64,000 nucleotides of DNA from Bathynomus jamesi (lineage: Eukaryota > Arthropoda > Malacostraca > Isopoda > Cirolanidae). Position 1 is the stretch's first letter, and the number at the start of each line of letters is the position of its first letter. Below are positions 11,601 through 20,681 of the stretch, one piece after another. The DNA lies in the NCBI GenBank assembly GCA_023014485.1, contig JAJOZX010002708.1:62001-126000 (forward strand), in the 5' to 3' direction. Under the pieces are notes generated by a model. The model was given only the letters and a program-made list of their open reading frames with translations, searched no databases and had not been told where the DNA came from. The position numbers were made by a program, and so were the translations under genes.

Positions 11601-11999
11601 ATCATAATAATAATAATAATACTAATAATAATATAATAATAATAATACAACTAGTACAAACATAAATAATAAGTTAAAAGAATAATAGTCACCGTTCAAC
11701 GACCCCGAACCCTTCCGGGTGCTTCCGCCGAGCGCTTCTGTCCGCCCATCAACAGCGCGCGCGCGCGAGCAATTTGGACGGTTTTGTTTTTAACAATGAA
11801 CATTTTTGTTTAATATTAAGACTTTCAAAGTAAATTATTATTCATCAAATACACTTTATAAACCTTAACTATATAAAAATTCGAGACTTAAGCTTAACAC
11901 ACCTCCGTACACTCTCCACTTTCAATACAAGTACTAGGTCTAAGCAAACAGTAACCCCTCTGAATGCGTGTTTACACATATTATTCAACAATAATTATT

Positions 12000-12345
12000 A
12001 AATTATAAATCATGGATGACGTTTAATTCTATTCATTAGGATACATCGTGCCACTGGAGCAGCCTCCGAGTGGTTCAAGACATTGTGGTTAACAAAAATT
12101 TGCGAAGCTGAATATTTATGGTCCGGCTCCTTAAAGAAGGATCACCACCTGTTTGGCCATGCAGGGAACAACGTTCTCATGCATCGGTCTTCTCCTGATA
12201 TATATAATACTTCCCTCCATCACCAATTTAAACGAGGATGGAAAATACTGTTTAATCAAAACATTTTAATGTACATCCGGAAGAACTGTTCAGTCTCCAT
12301 CAGAAGACAAAATGAATATTTTTATGAAACAGGGTGGACAAGTTC
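12000..12345 (-). pseudogene. LINE debris in the foldback spacer
   Basis: Sequence around 12055-12125 resembles the LINE fragment near 4370-4440 in several stretches, including ATTTGCGAAGCTGA. The plus-strand frame at 12083-12373 looks like a shadow. Only a diverged C-terminal ORF2 remnant is suggested. Confidence 0.45.
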
Positions 12346-12464
12346 ACCAGGTTCACCAGCCCAGAAGGGCTGAGGGTTGTTGAACGGTGAATATTATTAG
12401 GTTTCTTATTATTTATATTAGTATTGCTCGTAGTTGTAGTATTATAATATTCTTATGTGCTTAA

Positions 12465-12720
12465 GTCAGCGTTACCGATGGCACCTAAACCTTATATTTA
12501 TATTATTATTGTGCCATCTTGCTACCGGTGGCCCCTAAACCTTATATTTATATTTAATATTTTGTCATCTGCCATCGTGCTGCCGGTGACCCGTAAACCT
12601 TATATTTATATTATTAATGTGTCATCGTGCTGCCGGTGACCCGTAAACCTTATATTTATATTATTAATGTGTCATCGTGCTACCGGTGGCCGCTAAACCT
12701 TATATTTATATTTATTAAGT
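12465..12720. repeat. Minisatellite in right foldback arm
   Basis: Five tandem units of about 50 bp with AAACCTTATATTTATATT and TGCTGCCGGTGACCCG or close variants. This is the reverse complement of the left-arm array, showing the arrays are part of the inverted arms. Confidence 0.85.
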
Positions 12721-12948
12721 TTGAACTTTTTTTTGCTATTAAAAAGGTGGCGTCACAAATTTTCTTTGTTTTTTTAAAAATTAAAATCAATTAACGGATT
12801 AAGATCTTAACAGGGATTAAAATTTTGCTTTTTTGGCGCCCTGTTTTGCCCTTTGGTACTCCTCCGAAGTGGCACTGGCACTCCTCTCAGTTGCACCCCT
12901 ATCCGCAACCCCCTTGGCACTGGCACTGGCTCTCTTTAGATTCACCAT

Positions 12949-13199
12949 CCAACTAAGAATGATTTAATTCAAATTTCCAATTCCTACTTAACACTTAATA
13001 TCGTGGATGAGCGTCAGTTCCTTTCTGTGGAGGAGAAATCTCACCGAAGGTTCATTTGGATAAAGTTTCACTTCACAGAATTCTTCTTTCAGGAAATGAT
13101 GAAACATCGATGAAACGTTTCTTCAAGGAAAATATGTCAAACTTCCTGTTTCTTTATTACGGTTTCATGATTCCACGATTTCAAGTTTAAGATCAGAAT
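12949..13199. other. No gene recognised
   Basis: Short AT-rich stretch with GATGAAAC-type motifs that may be terminal sequence of the neighbouring Penelope fragment. Nothing firm. Confidence 0.3.
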
Positions 13200-13435
13200 T
13201 ACCTCGAGAGAGTACCCTAAAATTTGACTGGGGAATCGGGTGGTTATTGTTGTGAGCATGATTACGTATATGAGAATTAGATGGTTTGCTAAGGGGTTTA
13301 TTCATCCCCACCGAATTACTCAAATGTTCATAAAGGTGAAATTTTAAATGTGTTTCAGTTGTGTTTTACCTATATATGACCTTATACACTGGTCACAGTT
13401 GTACTGGTACACTATGGAGGAGTGAAGCAATGTAG
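13200..13435 (-). pseudogene. Penelope-like element fragment: GIY-YIG endonuclease region
   Basis: On the minus strand the sequence encodes SSIVYQYNCDQC, a short gap, then SYIGKTQ, followed after a frameshift by KPSNSHIRNHAHNNNH. This order (aromatic-rich IVYQY, a CxxC pair, YIG) is the GIY-YIG nuclease module attached C-terminally to the reverse transcriptase of Penelope-like elements. The remainder of the element is not recognisable here. It belongs to a different subfamily from the copies at 38.5-41.5 kb. Confidence 0.65.
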
Positions 13436-14070
13436 GTATAATATTTTTGTATTTAAACAAATGAAAAACTGGTGTGGGAGGAGTAAAAATAATTGATACT
13501 TAACTGAGGATAAAATTCGTTAAACAGTTTTAAGAGTTTATTCATTATACTGAAACTTAATAAGGATCTTGTGTAAGGTAAAGTGAAATAAAGGATATCC
13601 TTAGGAACCGTGACTATATTTCTAGTAGCAGCATTAATTAATCCTTTTAAGGTACAACCAACTGAATTTCTATAAATTTAGAGGAAAAAATATGCTTTAT
13701 GAGAAGGAGTTCAAGAGATTCCAATTCTCTGTGTAACTTAAAATAATCTGAACAAATATTAAACGTTCTGTATACGTATGTTCTGTACCTCTGAGCAAAC
13801 TACCTAATTATTACATACGTAATCACGTTCACTAGTGGTAGTTCTGATCTTAAAATCATGAAATATCTCTTTATTTACAATCTGAAACCAGATCTTAAGT
13901 ACGATAAATGATAACTAGATTTATTGTGTTTTATTCAAAGTTTCATTATATACTTGTGATTTTCTAGTTTTTATTGGCTTAGGTTTTATCTGTTTATTTG
14001 TCATTTTAGCCATATTAGACATTATATTAAATTTTTGTATTGGTTTTATATTGGTTATTTTATATTTTTT

Positions 14071-14115
14071 AGCCTGATGATAGAATCAGTGTGTTCCGAA
14101 ACTTCGACACAATGA
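14071..14115 (+). ncRNA. Possible hammerhead-like motif
   Basis: CCTGATGA is followed by a potential stem closing with TTCC and then GAAAC. This is the order of hammerhead ribozyme core elements (CUGANGA, stem II, GAAA) seen in Penelope terminal repeats. The stems are weak and the call is tentative. Confidence 0.3.
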
Positions 14116-14609
14116 AGGAATGTACGATGTTCATTGCGTATAACCCCTTTTAACTTCGCGGCATTTCTTCACTAAATCTGATTCCTGAAACGTATCTGAG
14201 AAATGCTCAAACTTCTTTTTTTCAAGCTTAGCTACTTCGCTTTACAATATCTTCAAGGAATGGATGTCGTTTCATCGCGAGTGATGTTCTCCATGTTTGT
14301 AAATTTTCTGTACGTTCTGTATGTTCTTTATGAGCCCGAGTAAGGAATCTTGTGAAACAACGTCGCTGAATGTAATGGTGTGATAAAACATTCTCGCCTT
14401 GTTTAATTTACAGCGGGGAATCAAAGAGAATTTTTGCAGGTTCTCTTGTTTTGGGTAAGAATTGGTTAGAACAGGTTAGATCTTGAGGATGGTCCAGTCA
14501 AGGTTAATAAGAGGAAGGAAAGGTTAAGTTAGCAAAGGAGGTAAGCTTATTTCAGTTAATAACTGAATCGTAAAATTTGAGAGCTGAGAATCTGTCGATT
14601 CATTTGAAA

Positions 14610-14646
<37 letters not shown>

Positions 14647-15754
14647 ACGTTGTCTTTTAAAATTGAATTGAAAATTCCTTTTCATCATTCCTTTTCATCA
14701 TCATGATGAAGAGACTCCATGCATGAGTAAATAACAAACGAATTTTATCTTTCCGCTATTCTTCGTCGCAAAATGAATACGGCCATTATCGTTAAAAAAA
14801 TGTTTGAGAAACGAACGAAAAATAAATCAGAAATAAGTTAAAATGAATCCAAAATAGTTTCAAAAATGAAATCTAAATCAAAAGAATATACCACCATTGC
14901 GTTAATAGCAAAGATAATACATATAATAAGACGCGAAACTAATGTTATTTTCCATTATTTATTCCGTTATCCCGCCAAATGAATAAGAGATACTCGCCAC
15001 CTACCGGATGGAGTGAGAACTAAGCTTTGCACATGGGTGGACACTGGACTCGCATGATTAAGAAGTATATTCACAAAAACTGAATATTATCATATTAATC
15101 TTTTTATTTATTTATTTATTTATTTATTACAAATATACAGTTTCATAGATGAGTATAATTTCATTACTGAATACAGGTGTTGTATACAATTGTAAACTGC
15201 CTTTAGCAAGCGTACACGTTTTACAGGCCGAAATCTACTAATTAGACATAATTATAATTCTATAATAGATATGATTACGAGATTTGTATAGATTTTATAG
15301 AAGACTTAAAAGAAAATAGGGAACCAACACACTAGGTCTAGGACATATACCCATATTAGGAGCTAAATCCAACGAATAATGAAACCAGCATAAAACTGTA
15401 AGGAACTTCCAAACTAAGACATATACGTTTATTAGACGCTAAGTACAAAGAATAATGAAATGTGAGGTATGATGAAAAATGATAGGAGAGATATTTAGAA
15501 GAAAGATAATGAGGATTTTAGCAAGGAGAAAGAAAGGAGTGCCTTTACTAACTTTGAAATTTGTTAAGTTTTAATCGCTCTATAAAAGATGAGAGAATAT
15601 TGATTGTTTTAATTCATTCGGTAGATTGTAACATAATTCCAACGCTAACTAAGTATAAGAATTTCTACTACATCGAAGATGCCTTTGAGATATAGTCACT
15701 CTCCATATATTTGATGTTCGTGACGTATCTGATTGTTCATTATATTCCCGATTA
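14116..15754. other. No gene recognised; ATT microsatellite inside
   Basis: An ATT repeat runs from about 14610 to 14645 and a TTTA repeat from about 15100 to 15127. I see no gene in either strand. The region is intronic if the LDLa exons on both sides belong to one gene. Confidence 0.5.
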
Positions 15755-15762
15755 ATATAGTC

Positions 15763-16009
15763 CAGTGCTCTCCAACTTCTATAAAGCCGCGGGCCAAGAT
15801 GTTTACAAGAGTTAGATGGTGGGCCACAATTACACTTATTAAAAAAGTAAAATTGTAGGCCTATAATCATACACCGTTGGTTAATACGACTTAGGAACCC
15901 GCTGAATGTTGTTCTACCTACTAGAAATGACAAAATAGGGAAGAAAATTCAGAAATATTTCGAAATTTGGCAAAATTCCATTCCGCGGGCCGCCAGTTGG
16001 ACAGCGCTG
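15763..16009. mobile_element. hAT-type MITE, 247 bp, with 8-bp target duplication
   Basis: Termini are CAGTGCTCTCCAACT on the left and CAGCGCTGTCCAACT on the inverted right. Perfect 8-bp direct repeats ATATAGTC flank it (15755-15762 and 16010-16017). GCGGGCC blocks lie just inside each end. The minus-strand frame across it at 15649-15933 is fortuitous. Confidence 0.9.
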
Positions 16010-16609
16010 ATATAGTCGGAGCTGAATGTTTTGTAACTATGAACATTAAGGAGCACATCTGTGTTTCAAATATGTCTTCAAATTTTAATATACGAAGTTG
16101 CTTAAAAATTCCTAATGTATGAGCATAATATTTATTTTTCTAATAATTCTCATCTCGTTTATGATTAAAGGGTTGATGATGTAATTACATGCACTCCCAT
16201 ATGCGGTAATATGCGGTAATTTAAAAAAAATTTCAAGCACATAGGCTTAATTTATTAAATGATCCTATATTTCATTACATATTAAAGTATATAAAAAATG
16301 AGTCTAATTTAAGTTATTACGTATTTTTCGCGAATAATTTAATTCTCTTTCCAACCACTAGATGGCAAAAGATAAAAGCTAAGGCAAAAGTGGGCGACGT
16401 TTTGGATCTTGTTATAAATAAGCTTTGCTAATAGCGAACAATACCAATTGTGTCGTGATATAAGAAAATGTGTAATCTTAACCCTTTACTGCATAAAGGG
16501 ACGAATTTGTAACCTGTCAAATACACGCATTCATAACTTAACACTACGAAAAATTCGTGCAGTAAAGAGTTAAAACCTTCAGTCCATTACAACCTTCCTG
16601 AGGACTTAC
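16010..16609. other. Inferred intron sequence, no element recognised
   Basis: AT-rich sequence immediately downstream of an LDLa exon on the minus strand. A direct repeat of ATATGCGGTAAT occurs near 16200. No coding or mobile feature recognised. Confidence 0.5.
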
Positions 16610-16708
16610 ATTGTGTCTCGTCCGCATGGTTGTCGTTGCACTCCGGCCACTGATCACACCAGTAAAATCGGTGAACTGCTTTGCCAGACGCACAAAGAGC
16701 AAAATCAT
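16610..16708 (-). CDS. LDLa-like exon (phase 1-1) lacking one disulfide pair
   Basis: On the minus strand an acceptor TTCCTTGCAG ends at 16709 and a consensus donor GTAAGT begins at 16609. The exon is 99 nt, phase 1 at both ends, so it keeps frame with the exons at 53035-53157 and 10661-10798. It encodes a short LDLa-like module with LCASGKAVHRFYWCDQWPEC followed by NDNHADETQ, and the final Cys codon is completed by the next exon. The calcium-binding acidic pattern (Asp, Asp-x-x-x-Asp-Glu) is kept. Only four of six cysteines appear; the missing ones correspond to cysteines I and III, which normally pair with each other, so a whole disulfide seems to have been lost. Splice sites and phase argue that this is a real exon and not chance. 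Confidence 0.8.
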
Positions 16709-17430
16709 CTGCAAGGAACACACAAGAAAGAATCGTCATAATTCATAAAACTGATCATTTAGAGTGATTTTAGACTACATACGTTATTTACGTGTAAAAA
16801 TCAGATACACGAAACATTAATTTAAACAATAATGGTTTATAATTTTCCCTTTCATTTAGGAAATAAACACAGGTTTTGAATAAAACTTGCTGATATAAAC
16901 CTTTCGAAAAATAATGTAGGATATAATACACATATACTGTATGTCTGTTTGTGCAGATCTTTTACATAAATTTGTGTTTCAAATTCAGTATACACGCATT
17001 TGACACTTAGGTTAAGTTGTGGACACATCTCAACACCTCTCTCATGATATCAGGGAGGTTAAGAGACGTTGACCACATCTTGTGTGTTGAGGGGCATAAC
17101 TCGACACCTATACATTTAACTTTAACAGTAATTATATTTGCAGTAGGCATACAGTCATTGATCGCCGTTTCGGTTTTATGGCCGTGGTTCTTGCACACAT
17201 GTCTGCCGTATTAAATATACCCTCCAAAATAACTATGGTTATGGAGCGTGTCCAAAAGTTAGCTTGAGAGTGAAGACTTAATTTCGACTGTAATATGGGT
17301 TCTGAAGAGTTGGTGAAAGTATAGCGGAAAATGCGAGTGCGTATAGTTGTATTTGGTTTGGAGCAGGTGGTAGAACAATGTGTATTTAAAGCCGTTTGAA
17401 ACCTTTACTTATTTTAGTTATGATGAAAGC
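16709..17430. other. Inferred intron sequence, no gene recognised
   Basis: Short opposing frames near 17007-17214 have no recognisable content. No transposon ends were identified. Confidence 0.45.
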
Positions 17431-18668
17431 CGGAAGTATGGAAGACATGATTTGTGTAAGCTGTGCCTTGAATTTACGGATGATCGACTAAAACATTGTA
17501 AGCAGTAACATATGGTATGTGCTCAATGTAAAAGCCCTAGATGCGTAAGTCGATGTTCACTAGGTAGAAGCTGAGAAGAGAGGTTGTAATGTGTGTAAAA
17601 GGATGTTTTTCAATAATAGTTTGCTTTGATTTCCATAAGACGAATGGCACGTGCATAAAAATTAGGATTTGTGAATGCTGTGTTTCATACGATGAATGAG
17701 AGCGGTGAGTTCCACATAAATGTGATGAAATTCATTGTTCTACATGACATGAGGAAAATAAATCTGATGGAGTAAAGCATGTTTGTTATATGAAAAACGC
17801 GAAACACAAAAACACAAAAATAAACCTTGTATAACTGCACATTACGACATAGAGACCTATACATATTCAGAGACGAAAGCTGTTATCCACATTTACTCAT
17901 AAACTAGACCATCTGTGATGAGTTTATAAATATTGAGCGTGATGAATGTGCCAAATGCGGTAAACGTACAAATTTTTAGACGACTGCAAGAGATTCGCCC
18001 CTGAAACTGTTTGTAAATATATAGTCAAACTAGCAGATCAGTTAAAAAAAATTACTATATTCTTGCGCATAACACCGCAACGTTTAATACGCAGTTTCTT
18101 TATAAGGAGCTGCTTGAGCATGAGTCATCAAAAATATTCACGGGCGATCACTTGAAAAGAGGGAGCAAACTCATTCAGATGCAGATAAGGAATAATGTTC
18201 AGTGCAAAGACACACTACTATTAACACCTTGTAAGTCAGCTGAGCTACCCAAGGTAATGAGGTAATGCCGAGGTATCAAAATGCTATTTCCTTACACATT
18301 CCTCACACGTGACACTTTAAATTACGTTGGACTACCACCCCTAGACATTACTTTAACTATGACAGAATGAGTGCCAATAAACGAGAAGACTTTGAACGTT
18401 ATTACAACGGTTTCAGTGTGGATAATCCTTACAGTATAGTGAATGAATGTGAACGTTATTGCGTGAATGGTCTGCGTGTACTTAGAGTCTGTTTCCAAAC
18501 CTTTAGAAGCATGTACATTACCTCTTTCAACTGCCACTCTCTACAAGCTGCAACCACGATCGCTTCACTGTGCTTCACTGTATTCCGGAATAATTTCACA
18601 CCGGAAAAATCCATATCTGTCATATCCCGAAACACCCTACGCAGTTACGGTTATAAGGCCCTTTACTA
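17431..18668 (+). pseudogene. Decayed Polinton/Maverick-like family B DNA polymerase, N-terminal and exonuclease region
   Basis: Scattered plus-strand segments preserve a zinc-cysteine-rich N-terminal region (paired CxxC motifs around 17520-17800 ending in HVCYM), then AHYDIET near 17850, matching the Exo I motif of family B polymerases, then ILAHNTATFN near 18060 (Exo II region), FTGDHLKRGSKLIQ, LTPCKSAELPK, and in frame 18367-18669 ERYCVNGLRVLRVCFQTFR with TTIASLCFTVFRNNF, where Exo III and the start of the TPR region would lie. Protein-primed polymerases of Polintons and related adintoviruses have this order. Stops and frameshifts are frequent and the polymerase palm is missing, cut at the CA microsatellite. 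No integrase or capsid gene was seen nearby, so this is an orphan fragment. Confidence 0.65.
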
Positions 18669-18669
18669 G

Positions 18670-18709
<40 letters not shown>

Positions 18710-18723
18710 CACACACACACACA
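18669..18723. repeat. CA microsatellite
   Basis: Almost uninterrupted CA repeat with one CG interruption. It marks the 3' limit of the polymerase fragment. Confidence 0.95.
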
Positions 18724-18798
18724 ACAGCAGAAAAGCGAATATATAAAGCATGTTTGGAACACGGAAGAAGTTACAATTAAGATCAATGGTCGTACATT

Positions 18799-20353
18799 TT
18801 AGGTTAATGGGTTCACTGAGGTACCCCGCACCGGAGAGAAGACGGTGTACTCCTTCAACAGTTGCTGATAGCACGGATGCCCACGTCCTGAGTGTGGTAT
18901 CACAGGCGATTTGTACCAGACTCTATCCAAAGCTTTTGATATATCGAGCGCAATAGCAAAGGTTTCGCCGAAATCCCGAAAGTAGGGTAACGAAGAGGGT
19001 AGGGTACCTGCGATCTGAAAGAAGATTGTGAGAAGAGAGGTGTTTAAGAATCTTCCTATTAAGGATAGATTCAAAAACTTTAGAAAGGCAAGAAATCAAA
19101 GCAGTTGGACGATGATTGGAGGGTCGAGAGCGGTCAAAGAAAAGTACGAAATAAAAGACAAAGACGAAAGAGTTTGCCTGGCAGGGTTCAGCACAGAAAC
19201 ACAGTTCTTGAGAACAAGAGCAGGGACATCATCAGGAACCTATGCCGTCCTAGAGCTGGGTCCAGAAAGGAGAGAAAAAACATCTTTGGGAGATTTTAAT
19301 TTCAAACATAATTAAGTCAAGGGGAGCAGGAGATGGAGGCACAACACCGGAATCGTCCAGGGTTGAGTTGGAGGCAAATATTTGAGTGAAGAGTTTATCA
19401 GAAGAGACGGCAACTGAGCCGTCGGAATGGAAATGAAGGAAGGAAAGAAGTAGAAGTAAAATTGTTGGAGAGGTTTTTGGCAAGGTGACAGAAAGAGCGT
19501 GATGAATTAGAATTGGACAGGTTTTCACATTTTTGTCGGATGAAGGAATTTTTGGCGGGTCAAAGAACAGGTTTTGCACGATTCCGGACAGAAATACAAG
19601 CTGAGTGAGAGTCAGGAGTTGGATGGCGACGGTCCCTTCTAAAAACCTCTTCTCTGTTACGGATAGCATTAGAACAAGTAAAGTTAAACCAAGGGTTTTT
19701 TGCATTAGGAGTAGGAATAGAATATTGAATGAATGCCTCCAAGCCAGAGAAGAGTCACTTCCGTGATGCGCTCAGCACACTCGGAAGAGTCCCGCCACGG
19801 AAGCAGTAATCATTCCATGGGAAATCAGAGAAGTACTGCTGAAAAGACTGCCAATCAGCAGCGCCAAAGTGCCAAAGTCTCCTCTTGGGAGGATCCAAAG
19901 GCCGAATTGGAGCGATAGGACAGGAAACAGATATAAGATTGTGGTTGGAGGAGCCCAACGGAGAAAACATTTTGACAGAGTAAGAAGAAGGATGAGAGGT
20001 GAGAAATCAATCCAGAATGTTGGGTCTATCTCCAAAGCGATTGAATAGGGTGCGATTGAGTAGTGCTGTATAATCTGCTCTTGGTCATTTAGGATAGAAA
20101 AGTTGTAAGCTAGTTCGGCAGGGATGTTGCCTATATATACGCTACATAAACTTTGGAATGAAATTGAGTATAGAGAAAAAAGGGTGCAGAAAAAGGTTGC
20201 TGTTGGTCGTCCAGACTCCTGAGTTTCAATGACGAAGATAAAGTAAGGTTTAGAGGAGAGGTGATGTTCAACAGATTGAAAATTTGAGGAGAGGCCACGA
20301 ATGTTGCTGAGTTTTATGAAACGTGAATCAGGCAGAGGCGCAGAACATCTCAC
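18799..20353 (-). pseudogene. Jockey-clade LINE ORF2, endonuclease to early reverse transcriptase, frameshifted
   Basis: Reading from 20353 downward on the minus strand: KLSNIRGLSSNFQSVEHHL and IFVIETQES (AP endonuclease start), [38 protein letters not shown] (catalytic SDH equivalent, here SNHN), [29 protein letters not shown], then the linker with FASNSTLDDSGVVPPSP, and finally FGETFAIALDISKALDRVW near 18950, the reverse transcriptase aspartate motif. This sequence style is what I associate with abundant LINEs of decapod crustaceans. Frames change several times, and the rest of the palm is absent: the copy is cut at about 18799. The SDH motif change (Asp to Asn) also argues against activity. 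Confidence 0.82.
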
Positions 20354-20504
20354 TTGCTAAAAAATTAAAATATTAATAAATAAAAGTTTACCTGTGTTTT
20401 TTATCTTGCTTTTAATTATGTCTATTGTTTGCATATTAAAATGAGGTTATAATATGACAATTACGTACATATATGTTGTGAAGAGGAAGTATAGTGTAAT
20501 GGAG

Positions 20505-20640
20505 AAGTCTATAATTATGTTACTGATGCGGGATCGTGCTGCCAGTTCTCGCGAAAGTCCATAATTATACTATTGCTGTAACATCATGCTGCTGGCGGTC
20601 ACTAAAGTCCATAGTGTGGTTGGTTTCCTTATAAGTATGT
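20505..20640. repeat. Diverged units of the foldback minisatellite
   Basis: Two to three units with CATAATTATACTATTGCTG and GTGCTGCCAG / CATGCTGCTGGCGGTC resemble the 50-bp unit at 11255-11600 and 12465-12720 in order and spacing. Another dispersed pair is at 30795-30890. Confidence 0.55.
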
Positions 20641-20681
20641 ATATACCTTCCAACCTTTCAAATGTTCCGTGCAATGATTCC

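Larger units (their letters stand above)
11005..12948. mobile_element. Large foldback element (about 1.9 kb) with long arms containing a minisatellite
   Basis: The left arm (about 11005-11735) and right arm (about 12345-12948) align as inverted repeats over their whole length. Matching landmarks in order are GAGAGCCAGTGCCA, a repeated AAGATCTTAAT block, a TGACGTCAC/TGACGCCAC box, CGGCCACC, a tandem minisatellite, TAATAATAC runs, and GTTCAACGACC/GTTCAACAACC beside a GAACCCTTCCGGG-like block. By eye the arms are about 80 percent alike. The outer ends read ATGGGCGCATCTAAGG and ATGGTGAATCTAAAG when oriented alike. The spacer holds LINE debris and a GC-rich run of CGCGCG near 11757. No transposase is present. 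Foldback or snapback elements have this layout; the mobilising enzyme is unknown. Confidence 0.8.

Noticed and set aside
12083..12373. 96-aa plus-strand frame in the foldback spacer
   Set aside because: No domain, and the underlying sequence is partly related to LINE remnants on the other strand.
19028..19315. Plus-strand frames rich in Lys and Arg
   Set aside because: Complement of the Jockey LINE on the minus strand.
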